NCBI GenBank assembly: GCA_949318235.1
Contig: OX439130.1
Location: 42,669,040-42,733,039, forward strand
Origin: Ecdyonurus torrentis
Lineage: Eukaryota; Arthropoda; Insecta; Ephemeroptera; Heptageniidae
Direction of reading: 5' to 3'
DNA: 64,000 nt
Part shown: positions 1 through 12,400 of the stretch, in pieces
Numbering within the stretch: the stretch's first letter is position 1
Layout of the letters: every line of letters starts with the position of its first letter
Notes under the pieces: generated by a model
Told to the model about the DNA's origin: nothing
Databases searched by the model: none
The model's input: the letters and a program-made list of their open reading frames with translations, nothing else
Program-made: the position numbers and the translations under genes

Positions 1-840
1 AAAAGAAGTAAACCGATTACCTTAAAATTTATTAAGTGTAGATCGTTCATTTTGAGTAAAATTTGTTAAGTGCAGTTCGTTCACTTTAATAATATTAATA
101 ATAAACGGCTTTTATTGGGAGAAATCAGGCTACAAAACCTCTCAATTTATCCCCAAATGACATGAGAGGATTGATAAGTGTTCTTCTATCAATGTTTAAT
201 CAATCATCTTTACAGGATTTAAGGATATTGAAAAGTAATAAAATAATAATGAGAATTAATGGTGAAGCTTGTGGGTGTGGGAAAAGTTAGGGTCCCCTAC
301 AATTTCATATACTTTAGCACAACTATATATACCACTATGGGTCTACTAGTTCCAAAAACTGCTTCTTCCATTTTCAATAAAGGCAAGTTTCTTTTTTTAT
401 CAATATTTGATATGATATCACCTTTGTTGAAAATGGAAGAAGCGGTTTTGGAATTAGTAGACTTATATATTTACACACACACACACACATGCACAAGCAA
501 ACACACATATTTGAGACAATTACTTCACCGATGCTTGAAATATTTAATGTAGGATACCAGACACGTATTTTAAACCAACAGAAAATTTTATGAATTTTTC
601 ATCGCTGATAACCATATTGAAAAAGCAAAGGTTTAGGCCTGTGAAATATCTGGCCCACTCTTTATCATATCAGTAGTGAGGTGTCACCTAAATCTTTCAA
701 TACATATTATGCTTATGGAAAATAGTAAGCGAGATATCTGTGGCAACATTGCACACACAACACACACACACAGTTAACATTATGGTAAAAGGTATGAGTG
801 GAATGGAGTGCTGAAATAAAAGAGGAGAGGTAGCATATTT
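1..840. other. probable intron of the left-edge ZAD gene; no gene seen
   Basis: AT-rich sequence lying 3' of the ZAD exon at 1210-1432 (minus strand). A short CA repeat is at about 474-490. I looked for the second ZAD exon (with its Cys-x2-Cys pair) on the minus strand here and did not find it, so it is probably beyond the left edge. Confidence 0.5.
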
Positions 841-1046
841 ATGCTTCCGTGTCAAAAGAGAGCAAGAGAGCATATTATACACTTTCCAGTTTTGCGACAA
901 AACGACTATCTACATTTTCCGAGCAGCACTCTAATTGGACTAGCAGCCATAAACTTAACTTGTAGATGCTCAACGGCAAAAAGTGTAGATAGTCATTTTG
1001 TCGCAAAACTGGACAATGTAGATGCTCGCTTTTGACGAGGAAGCAT
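841..1046. repeat. palindromic MITE, family B copy 1
   Basis: The two ends are inverted repeats: the left half contains TGCGACAAAACGACTATC and the right half the complementary GATAGTCATTTTGTCGCA, with outer ends ATGCTTCC / GGAAGCAT. The shared internal word GTAGATGCTC and the layout match a second copy at 12298-12489. No coding potential; non-autonomous, mobilising enzyme unknown. Confidence 0.7.
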
Positions 1047-1209
1047 CGATATGTATGTATTGTGTTGCATTCCATTCTATTTTGTTATAAAAGCTTTAGA
1101 TTTTCTAAAATCTAAGTCCAAATATGATAATATTTTGAAGTGACTTTGATATGTATGTATGTAGTATAGATTTATTAAGCATTATAAGCATAAGTATAAC
1201 CAATAATAC

Positions 1210-1432
1210 CTGTATAGGTAAATGTTGATCAATTTTATCCTTCAACCTGAGTTGCACTCCTCGGTCGCTAAATATATCAATCATAAATTTACTTGGTTGA
1301 GCACAAGCTCGACACAGTTCCGGATGTGAATCATACTGAGCAGCAACGTAAGACTGTGCCACTGACTTGATTTTTACCTCATCTTCATAAACTTCTACCA
1401 CCTCTTCGTCTTCTTCCATAGTGACGTAAGAC
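1210..1432 (-). CDS. first coding exon of a ZAD zinc-finger gene (partial, runs off left edge)
   Basis: Read on the minus strand, an acceptor CAG precedes 1432, ATG lies at 1419, and the frame is open for 70 codons to a donor CAG|GTATTA at 1210. After an acidic N-terminus (many Glu/Asp) it encodes the first half of a ZAD: LCRACAQPSKFMIDIF, then HLPIQ at the exon end. ZADs bind zinc through two Cys-x2-Cys pairs and mediate dimerisation of arthropod C2H2 factors; only the first pair is here. Exon layout (ATG shortly after an acceptor, phase-0 donor after LPIQ) is the same as in the neighbouring gene at 17703-17934, so the two are probably tandem paralogues. The remaining exons and fingers would lie left of this window. 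Confident of the domain, not of gene function. Confidence 0.8.
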
Positions 1433-1520
1433 CTGAAAATTAGAAAAGTAACATCTATTATAATTAATTAAATATTTTGTAAATGGTGTATGTTCATACA
1501 ATATGATACAATCCAATCTA

Positions 1521-1872
1521 ATAATGCTGTTTGTAAACCCTGTTCTCTGCTCCTAAAATGACGATCAAATGGAATGCGCATTTTTTGGTGCAAGAGAACA
1601 GGGTTTACGAACAACACTAATGCTGTTCGTAAAGCCTGTTCTCTTGCACCAAAAAATGCACATTCCATTTGATTAACCAAAGTTGATCGTCATTTTAGGA
1701 GCAGAGAACATGGTTTACGAACAGCGTTACTAATGTTATCATGATATAAACATACATACACTAGTGTTGTTCGTAAACCCTGTTTTCCTGCATCAAAAAA
1801 TGCGCATTGCATTAGAATAACCATAGGTGATCGTCATTTTAGGAGCAGAAAACAGGGTTTACGAACAGCATT
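1521..1872. repeat. cluster of three MITE copies, family A
   Basis: Three adjacent units (about 1521-1619, 1618-1729, 1762-1872), each bounded by inverted repeats close to AATGCTGTTCGTAAACCC and its complement. Inside is a conserved AAATGCGCATT tract near one end and GATCGTCATTTTAGGAGC near the other. The first unit is in the opposite orientation to the second, so they abut head to head. A fourth copy sits at 37593-37706. Confidence 0.8.
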
Positions 1873-2015
1873 ATTATGTATTATGTACGATTGTACGAAG
1901 ATGTATGTATGCATGATGTTATTCTGATGTCATACATATATGATATTGTACATATTATTGTATTATTGTACATATTACTATTATTGTACATATTATTGTA
2001 CATATTATTGTTATT

Positions 2016-2059
2016 GTACATACATACATACATACATACATACATACATACATACATAC
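2016..2059. repeat. (TACA)n microsatellite
   Basis: About eleven uninterrupted TACA units after a TATTATTGTACA-rich stretch. The same tetranucleotide recurs at 18045-18062 and 43288-43326. Confidence 0.9.
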
Positions 2060-2439
2060 GTAAAGGATATTTAATTGTGAATGCTTGGGCATAACAAACT
2101 AATAACACAACTTAAAAGTACGTCTAACGATCATTATCATCAATTATCATAACATTAGACATTAGACCAAGCCAAGCCTATCTCTGTTGAAAGCTGAAAG
2201 TGTATGCATAATTTAGTCGAATGATCCTGAATATGTAACTGTACGAGCCGTTGGAAAACAATGATAACACCGTGGAAATTTGTTTATTATAATAATTTTT
2301 AATGTTATTATATACTTACTTATTGTTTAAAATCAGAAGTTCTCAAAATGTATTATTTACGGCCAGAAATGCGAAAGAACGATAGGATGTATACAATTCG
2401 GAACTTCGGAACACCATTTCTGTAATTTTGTTGCTTTTT

Positions 2440-2520
2440 CAGTGTTCATCAGCTCCGAATCGCTCCGAATGGCTCCGAAGCACTCCGAACTCCGACGCTC
2501 CGCTCCCCCGAACTTTTTCG
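2440..2520. repeat. short imperfect tandem repeat (GCTCCGAAT-like units)
   Basis: Repeated CTCCGAA words at 8-13 base spacing, much richer in GC than the surroundings. No reading frame of interest. Confidence 0.6.
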
Positions 2521-2570
2521 AAGCGCTGTTTTTTTTTTATTATTATTTTTTTTAAGCGCGAAATGATTCA

Positions 2571-2730
2571 AAGTCAATGGACCACTTGCAATGAAATGTT
2601 TTTAATTGTTGCAACATTATGTAAGTCATGATGTTAGTGAAAACGATTTTTCCAAAAGAAATGCAAAGAAATGACATTCTCAGTATAGGAGATAATCTAC
2701 TGTATAGCTACTGTGCATCTCAAATAAATG
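2571..2730. repeat. fragments of two MITE families side by side
   Basis: 2571-2640 matches one arm of the inverted-repeat element at 34457-34700 (CAATGGACCACTTGCAATG and ACTTACATAATG-like sequence). 2673-2716 is identical over about 43 bases to the right end of the element at 19042-19222. These look like remnants or solo ends. Confidence 0.55.
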
Positions 2731-2918
2731 ACTATACAAATAATAATGGCAGCTGTAGCCTGTAGTGTTGTATACATTTTACTGCATTAGAAACAAGTTT
2801 TTTTTCTTCGTCAAAATTGTCTATTGTTTTTATATGACTCGGATCCAATTCATCTTTTGACTATTTAATTACAATGTTACACAGTGGATAATAAAACATT
2901 AAAATTTAAACAATAAAA

Positions 2919-2924
2919 TTTATT
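2919..2924 (-). terminator. candidate polyadenylation signal of the ZAD-C2H2 gene
   Basis: AATAAA on the minus strand about 190 bases past the stop codon at 3116. It is the closest canonical hexamer I saw in a plausible position; the cleavage site is not proven. Confidence 0.4.
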
Positions 2925-3115
2925 TTACAAATATATATAATACTGTACAGTTGAGGGTCATACAAATCTTATTAAGTTATTACAGAAAATAACTACTTTC
3001 ACTAACCAAACTGACTGATATTTATGAGAAATGTAGTTGAAATTCATATATTTTTTTTAATGTGATATTTACAATATTTAGAGTAATTTTACACTCTACA
3101 AACAGATTTCAATCT

Positions 3116-6100
3116 CTATACTCCTTCAACAGGTAATAACATTTCTGTACCTTCCTGCGATTGAATATCAGAACCGGGAACAGTTTGCACATTGTGATGC
3201 AGTTCATCTGCATGCTGTGGTGAATGCACTTGTGGTTCAATTTTTCCATTACTGATGGAGCTAATCTCCTGAGTTATTTCACTTTGTCTCACATTACCTT
3301 GGCTTGCATTATTAACATTAGCACTAAGATCATTATTTTTTTTAGCAGTTTTGGTTTCTAACAGTTTTTCAAACCTTGTCTTTCTCCATTTGTGTTTACC
3401 AGTTTTTTTATGATTATTTTCATGATTTCTTAAACAATAATTATTTGCAAAAGCTTTTCCACAAATACTGCAATTATATATTTCAATTTTATCTAAATCT
3501 AATTGTTTGATCTCAGAAAATGTTTTATAATGTTTGCCAGTAATTTGCTCCATTCCTTCATGAATACTTCGTTCATGCGCTCGTAAGTGCGATCTTAGTT
3601 CATATGCTTTTTCACAAACAGTACATTTATATAGTTTTTTAAAGTTTTGATGAACAATTCGTTTATGACCATATACAAGCATCTTAGAAGAGAATGCTAA
3701 TCCACATAATTCACAAAGAAAGGGCTTCTCTCCGGTATGATAACGTCGTATATGATTATCTAAATATACTTGTAAGGAGAATGATTTATCACACACACTG
3801 CATGCAAATGGTTTTACTTTCATGTGAGTTCTCTCATGCAGAGTTTTACTATAAACTTTTTTAAAACGTTTTCCACATACTGAACAAGGAAATTTTTTGC
3901 CATCAGTAGGAAAATGGCATTTTAAATTATGTTTATTCAATATATTTTTATTATAATAATATGTATTACATTCTTTACAATAAAAATCTGAAGTTTTTGT
4001 GAACAATACTTTACATTTACTATTTATGATTTCAGTATAGGTATGGGATTTTATATGTTTCAAGACTATTTTTTCAGTTGCAAACTGACAGTTACAGATT
4101 CCACAATTGAAATTCCATTTTCCTGGTAAATGATTCCTTACATGACAACAAAATGCTTGTTTTGTTTTAGAAACTACCCCACATGAACGACAGAGGTATG
4201 GTGTACCAAAATGTGTCTTCTCATAATGTATTTCCATATCACGTTTTGATTTAAAATGGTCTGAACAGTCATTGCATTTCAATATGGTCTCTGTTTTTAC
4301 TATGAAACGTTTCTTTCTTTTAGTTTCCTTCTTTTTATTGTTAAGTAAATGACGTCCAATGTGATTTTTTAGCATCCTCTTATTTGTAGTATTATAACTG
4401 CAATCTTCATATCCACAATTGTACGAATTTATGGACTTTAAATGATTTAATTCATTGTGTTCCTTTAGTTTTTCTATACAGTAAAACACTGCTTCACAAA
4501 TTTGACAGCAATATGTTTTTCTATGCAAGCTAAATTCATGTAATGATAATTCTACACTAGACTTAACATTTAAATTACACAAAGTGCATATGAATGGAGT
4601 GTATGATGCATGGTCATTACTGAAATGTTCAATAAGTAATGTTTCAGTTTGATAAACAGTGTCACATATTCGACAAGTTACAAGAAATGGATGCTGTAAT
4701 TGTATATGATTTACTAATTCTTGAGGATCTGTAAATACATCCTCACAATTTGTACACCCAACTAACTCATGTATATTTAAGTAATGTTCTTTTAACTGAA
4801 GGAAAGAAAAGAAAAGTTTATCACAATCAGTACACTTAAGATTAGCACTTAAATTTTTACACAAACTTTGTTGTCTGACTTTTTTTTTGGCTTTGTTACA
4901 ATTCTTTGTACGGCTCAAATTTTTAAAAAATATACTATATTTTTTACTTGGTGTAACTTCAAATTCTTCACTTAAAGTTGTTTCTACATCACTTGATGTA
5001 TACTGAGTTCCAGGAACATATTCATCTTGTGAATCACTACATTCACTTGGAGTGTTTTGGTTTTCAGTAACATTTTCTGGCTGCACATCATTGTACTCTA
5101 GCTCTGTGTTGTAAGCATTGTCCAGATCACTGTAGTATTCAATGTCGCTGAAATTTGAGTTGGAACATGATATAGGGGAATCAGCAACCTGGAAGCAAAT
5201 AAAAACACAAATGAAATGAATTTAGTATACACACCCACTCCCATAAGATATGCAATGGATATGGGAGCATAAATAGGACTCTTTGGACTTAACGCTAAAC
5301 TGACCAAAGAAGTCTTTGATTTTTTGAACATAATGTAAATATGTTAAATATGTACCGATATATAGTAGTCAACTATCATTTCAAGTTAATACAAAGAAAG
5401 TGTCTCCATGCAAATGAACTCACACAACAAATTGAACAGAAAAAAAAAAAAATGTTTGCTTCTAGGTATTATAGTTACATGAATCCATTTATTATTTAAC
5501 CCACTTTATGATTCATAATAAAAAAAATACTAATATAATTACACCTGTTATACTGTACCTTAGCTTAGCACATAATATAACATGATGAATCCCCCCCCCC
5601 CCCCCACCACCATTGCACTACAACCCTTCCAATAATATTCCTTTATATATGAATGGGTTCACTACATAATATTTATTTAGTAACATAGAAAAAAAAAAAT
5701 GTGACTACGCCAGTGATGTAAGGTATCTTACATTACCGTGACCGTCACATTATAATGAGTGTGGCATCCAGGGGCGGATCCAGGGGGGGGGCGGTGGGGG
5801 CGACCGCCCCCCCCAAACGGCCCACGTGGGTGGAAAAAAATGAGCAAAAGTTGAAAAAAATTTAGTCGAAAAAATTTTTTTTTGCGCCTTCGGCGCAACT
5901 TTTATTGCTGGATAAGCTTTTGAATCCTGACTACAGTAAATACAGTATAATATAACAAAAAATAATTTTTTTAACATCCCCTAGTTGTCATGTCATCAGG
6001 GTAATATATCAGAGATATAGTTCTGTTAATACTTGGACATCCACGAAATAGTTTGCTCGCGAAAAGAACTAAAAAAAAAAAAAAAATTTAATGTAAATGT

Positions 6101-6428
6101 TATAATTTTTATCTCAAAATATTTTTCCATCCAAATATAAGTTTTATGTTTTACAATATCGATAATAGTTTGAAAAATTGCAAAACAATTTTTAGTAAAT
6201 TGGTGTATAAAAAAATAATAATAAAAAATAAATTAATAAAAATAAAATAATACACAATATTAATAATTTATTTAAATTTTGCTCTTTTTTTTTCAAGTTT
6301 TTTTTCAAGTGTTTTTTTTTTTTTTTTTTTTTTTCAGTGAAATAACATTAATAATTTTACAAAGAGATGAAAATAGAAAATATTTCAGAAATCATTTGTC
6401 CAACTTTTACTTTTTTTTTTTTTGGCTT

Positions 6429-6465
<37 letters not shown>

Positions 6466-9400
6466 ACCAAATCAAAAATTTTGCAATTCAAGAATATTTT
6501 TTCAAAGGCATACTAATTTTGCAATATTTTCCAGAAAGGGGCGTGGCCAAATAAAATTTTTCGCCTGCGGCGCGCTACCCCCCCCGGTCCTACATTGTTA
6601 ATTTTCTAGGAGATCGCCCCCCCCAAACACAATTCCTGGATCCGCCCCTGGTGGCATCTAAATATTATTTAAAACATAAAATATATTTAGTCCCACACTT
6701 TATCATTAGATGTCATACAATTAATGTTTACACATTTTTATGTTGTGTCCGCTGCAGATCACTTGGTAATCCTTTTTCCTAGCTACCTTTCTAGCCACCT
6801 CTCGTGAGCACAGCAACCATTCGTCACTGCGCGGACCATAAGGTAAAGATGTAAAATGGCATAGCTCTTTGCTATTCTTACAGTTTGGCCATATATGCAC
6901 TCAGCATCCCGGATGATGGGGGGTATATGCTGATGAATTGGCTGTTGATGCATGTTTTTCAGTGTTATGGGTGAGAATCCTAGTTTTCTTTTTTCGCTCC
7001 TTAAATGCCTTTATTTTGGTTAAAATCTTATATTATAATTTAATATTGAGAGAATATACTCGCAAAGCTATTTTTCACTTTTATTTACCTATAATTTCTT
7101 CAAGTAAATAAATAATACTTTACAGTGCAAGCATTTATAATGGTGTGGCTTTTTGGATATTATTATATGTACGTATTGATTATGTATAGGTCAACTGGTC
7201 TATAAAATGAATATTTAGATGTATGTTGTACACGCATTGTGTTTAATAAATAAAAAAAAAGTGCAAGCTTAAACTATATGTTTCCTTTGCATAAAAATAA
7301 TAATCTCCTTCTTCTCTTTTAATATAATCCAGTCTATTACAAATGTGGCGGCTGAATCTGCAACCCTAGACTTAAAATAATTAGTATACAGGCCAAATAA
7401 GTATTGAATATTAGGCTAAATAAAATAGAAATAGCACCGCCACACAAGGTTATATAACGAGCATTCATCAGTAACCAAATAGAAGACTTGCAAAAGTAGG
7501 TTTAGTGAGAAAATAAACAAACCCACAGCCCAACAATACTAACAAAGTGTTAGCAGACGACTTTGTGTTCCTGTCTACATTTAACATGCTTTCTTATGAT
7601 GCAATGAAGCAGCTATAACTCAAGTTAGAATTATTTTTCAGAGCTGAAGTTTTTACTGTAGCTTACTGAGCCTACAAGATTTTGTTTTCCTGGATTTCAA
7701 GTGATTTGGTTGAAATTTTTTTTTTCACCCAATTGACTTCAAATCCAGGAAAACTAAAGCTTTGGGGCTCAGTAAGCTACAGAAAAATAATTCTAACTCA
7801 ATTTATAGCTGCTGCATTCCCCCATAAGAAAGCATTTTAAATTGAGACAGGAACACCAAGTCGTCTGCTATAGCACTTTATTAGTATTGTTGGGCTGTGA
7901 GTTTGTTTACTTTCTCACTACACCTACTTTTGTAAGTCTTCTATTGGTTATATAAAATTCAAAGTTTGCTGCTCAATATAGTGCACTCTCTTTGAAATTT
8001 TTTTTTTTCGTTGTGCAAAACAATTCAAAATTTTCACTACTCTGATTCTGAACCCCCATCGTGAGATTCATGCAGAGCCCCACATCCCGCACCCTCCGCA
8101 ACATTTTTTTTCCCGTTGTGCATAACAATTTAAAATTTTCCTTACCCTGATTCTGAACCCCCCATTGTGAGATTTTTATTATTATTATATTAGCAAAATA
8201 ATATATTGTGAAATAACTGTAAACAATTTAGGTACACAAATCTGTGTTTAATAAATTAATTAAAAGTAAATTTGACATGTTGAACGAGCAATGATTTGTT
8301 ATACCTAACCTTAAGGTTACCGTCATATAACGAATTATATACCCAAAAGGTTATGTAAAGTGTACTTTTCACATCACTGGACTACACCTCTAACATTATC
8401 ATAATAGCATTACTGTATTAGATTTTCATTGTTCCATGAATCAGCACTCTTCATTTGCATGTGTCATTAAGTCAATCACTGGCAAGGGTCATTAATAATT
8501 TTATGTTAATTTTGACCTAGTATAGGGGTTACCATGCTAATTTAAGGGTTTAATTTTTGAACTGCTCGCTTCAGAATCTTTAAAACACTTGAAATCACAC
8601 AGCACCTAACATTGGGCCAAAAATTGCAGTTCCTCAAAGCTGAATTTTTAAAGCATAGATTTCATTGGCATTTTATTTCTGTGTTTTCAATGAGCAACTT
8701 GTTCATCATTGCCTGATTCTGTGAACTTTGTGCATATTTCTCACTGTACTCCTTTGACTGTGGCTCATTCACATCTTAGCTGCTTTTTATTTCACGATGA
8801 CATGCATTTAACATGCATTAAAAAATTAACAACCACCCTTGCCAGTTATTAACTCCATGACCCTTGCCAATGATGTGTCCTGAATCAGTAAAGTTGCCTA
8901 TATACTTGGTAAGTAAATTTAATCTTTATCCATTGATAAACAAATGAACCCTTTGACATCATGGTTTTAAAACTAACAGACTCCAGAGATTACTGATGAG
9001 CAAAGCTGGCAACTTCATCCATTGCTATCCATTAAAACGACAAAAATGCATTATAATGGTATTATTTGGTAACTTTAGCGCAGCTTCACCCGTCAATAAT
9101 GGTGCATGTGAAAGGGTCCATAAATTAATATTAGCAAAGCTTAGCCCTTCAGTTCAGTATCTGTCAGTTTTCACGCATTTAAAGCTTGATTTTTCATGTG
9201 AAAAGTCCAAAGTAATTAAAAATTTCTGTCAATATCTTTCAACAGATGTCAAATTCATACGCCATGTGATTCATACTCAATTCATGAAACAAATATGACT
9301 TACTCAATTTTTATGAAACAACAATACATAATATAACAGTATACTATAGGTATACCCTATTATGTAAATTTGCATTATTAAATAATATTTATATTAAAAT

Positions 9401-12400
9401 TACTGATGCAGCTTACAAAAGGTTCTTCCTTTACTAGCAAGCTCTTCAAAGTGATGTCAGCGATAGCACACGCTTGAGCATGATGGTGACTAGATTCTAG
9501 CTGTTCAACACACTGCATACACACTTGCAATGGCAGTACATCATCTCTAGTTACCTGTTGAAGTAATACACAAATTAATATATGCTATGCTCACATTCAA
9601 TTGTTATTATGTACGTTGGCATTAGGTACCATAATAATACAGGTATGTATCCCTATCCCAGTGACTATCAAAATTAGAGAATTTTGCTTTGCATTAACTT
9701 TCAATACAAAGTGCTCTAATTTCTCTCGTTCTATTTCTATCCTATTAGTTTAATATATAAATAAAAGAAGAAAAAAAAAAATCAAAATTAAGGATGAAAA
9801 ATAGTGCAAATAAACATTGAAGCCTGTTGAACTGAAAATTAATGAAACACAAAGATTCTCTAATTTATATACCCCCGTAAGCTGCAACACTAACTAATTA
9901 GTTAAACCATAGTTAAGTTGTTATTTTGATTGTTGCAACAATTAAAAAAAGATAACTAAGGTTTAACTAGAGGTTGCAGCTTACGGCCCATAGTAAATTG
10001 TAATATAGTTTTCTAAAATTGCATTTTTTATTATATTATTATTATTATTTTTTTAATTTATTAAACACCAAGGTGTACTTATACATATTATATATAGGTC
10101 TACATTTTTGCATATTGACTTAATGATAGGGTCCGAGATGGACAATGAAGTAAGTGGTACCTAGTACATAGGCCACTACATAATACACATACACATTTAT
10201 CACTACACTCGTGATATTCCTTAATTTGACAGATTACATGGTGGAAACCATGCACCGCATAACGGGTAAAAACATGCCTGTCTGTACAGTTTGGGCCTTT
10301 TCACCCATTAATATTAAATGCAGGGGTATTATAGAAGGCCAGGCTGATATCTTTAGTTTTACTTAGTCTATCCTTAACAAATTTAATGTAATTATCTGTT
10401 TTTAACAATTTAAATTTCACTTGTAGTTCCGTTACAAATAACTCCTCCCCTGCTAGCTCATAAACCAGCCTTGACGACGTAAATTTTGACAAGCAAAGTA
10501 CCCGTTTTAAGTACCGAGACTTAACAGATTCTAGATTTTTGAAGTCTGTTATAGACATAAATGACCAGAAAATTTCAATGCCGTACGAAGCAACTGGAGA
10601 GATTTTCAGGTGAAACAGTTTAATAGCTGTTTCCAAAGATAACGAATTTAGATTTGAAATAGCGAATGAAGATGACAGTGCATTTCGACAGCGTTCTTTG
10701 ACATGTTTAGAGAAAGATTTCCCCGTCTGTTGCATAATAACCCCCAGATAATTAAAAGAATTTACAAACTCTATCTTTTCTCCATTACAAGTTATTACAT
10801 CTGACTTTGCTAAAGGGCCACCTCTCCTGAATTTTACAATTTTTGTTTTCTTAGCATTAATTTTTAATCCGTTCAGATTAGCCCATTCAATAAGTTTGTC
10901 TAGAATTTTTTGAAGTTTTAAAATATTATTACAAATAATAGCGATATCATCTGCATAGATGCTGATAAAGATATCAGGATCATTACAGATGAGGTCAACT
11001 AAGATATCCAAGATGTCATGTGTGAGGAGGTTATACAAGAGGGGGCTACTCGGACCACCTTGTAGCACTCCGTTACTCTGCAAGATTGGGTCAGATAAAA
11101 CTAAGCCATCGTTGATTATCACAAAATTGACTTCAAGCAACATGGCAATAGAAATTAATAATTCTTTAGGCAGATTTTTAGTATTGATGAGCTTATGCAT
11201 TAACAATTTTCTATCCACCATGTCAAATGCTTTCAAGAAATCAATAAAAATTACATAAGCATGGCCTGCTGGAACTGAGACTGCTTTTAAAATATGATCA
11301 TGCAAGTATCTAACAGCTTGAATTGTGGATTAATTTTCAAAATACACATAAATAGATTACGATATTATTAATTTTCAAAATACACATAAATAGATTACGA
11401 AAAATTGGGGAATGGGAGATAGTATGAGCTTACACTTACATACAGGGACGCAAGGTAGAGAAAATATTCTAACCCATAGGCCAAAAAGTTAGAATATTTT
11501 CTCTACCTCAAGTCCCTGTAAGCTCATACTATCTCCCATTCCCCAAATTTTTGTAATCTATCTTTGTGTTTTTCTATCAAATTTTTTAATTACCAACTAT
11601 CGCATAGATGATTTTTTCCTAATAATTATTAATTTCTTTAAATACAATATTAAATTTTCAAATTTCGTTTCGTTTCGTTTCGTTTCGTTTCTTTTTCTTT
11701 TTTTTTTCTTTTTTTTTTTTTAGCTTTAACAGTAAGAATGGCAGGTGATTATTTTTTATTGCCCCTTGTCATTTAAAAAAAATACATATTAAAGGTATAG
11801 AACACATTAAACAAAAAAATGTGTCTAATATCCTAACATACCTAAATTTCAACATTGATTTGGCCAGAGTCATTGATTTCTATTTATTTTCCATTCACAA
11901 AATATCAGATGTGGTTTTATGAAGTCACAGTTTGTGGATTCTTGTGTGAGGAAACAAGTAAGCTGTGATGTCATAAAACCACATCTGCTATTTTGTGAAT
12001 GGAAAATAAATTAGAATTTGATGACTCGATCTGGCCAAATTAACGTTGATATTTAGGTATGTTAGGATATTTGACAAATTTTTTGTTTACTGTGTTCTAT
12101 GCCTTTAATATGTATTTTTTAAATGACAAGGAGCAATAAAAAATAATCACCTCCCAATATTTAAAACATGACTGTTCTATCATAAGTCAATAGGATTTGC
12201 AAACGTATCCACTTTCAAAACTGAATTAAAAATAGTAAATTCATTTTTAAATTTCAGGAATAATAATAATAAAGTAAGCTCTATTAGAATATTCAGAGTT
12301 TCCGCATCAAAATAAAGGATCTGCACTTTCCACCAGCGTAGTGAGTGGAGCATCTATACTTTCCATGGAGCGAGGTGACTGATCTAGCTGCTGTTCACTT

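Noticed and set aside
8996..9298. 100-codon plus-strand frame
   Set aside because: Inside the ZAD gene intron; no recognisable domain, composition like the surroundings.
10959..11258. Plus-strand frame antisense to LINE RT (also 13870-14169)
   Set aside because: Shadow of the conserved RT coding strand; present in both LINE copies only for that reason.
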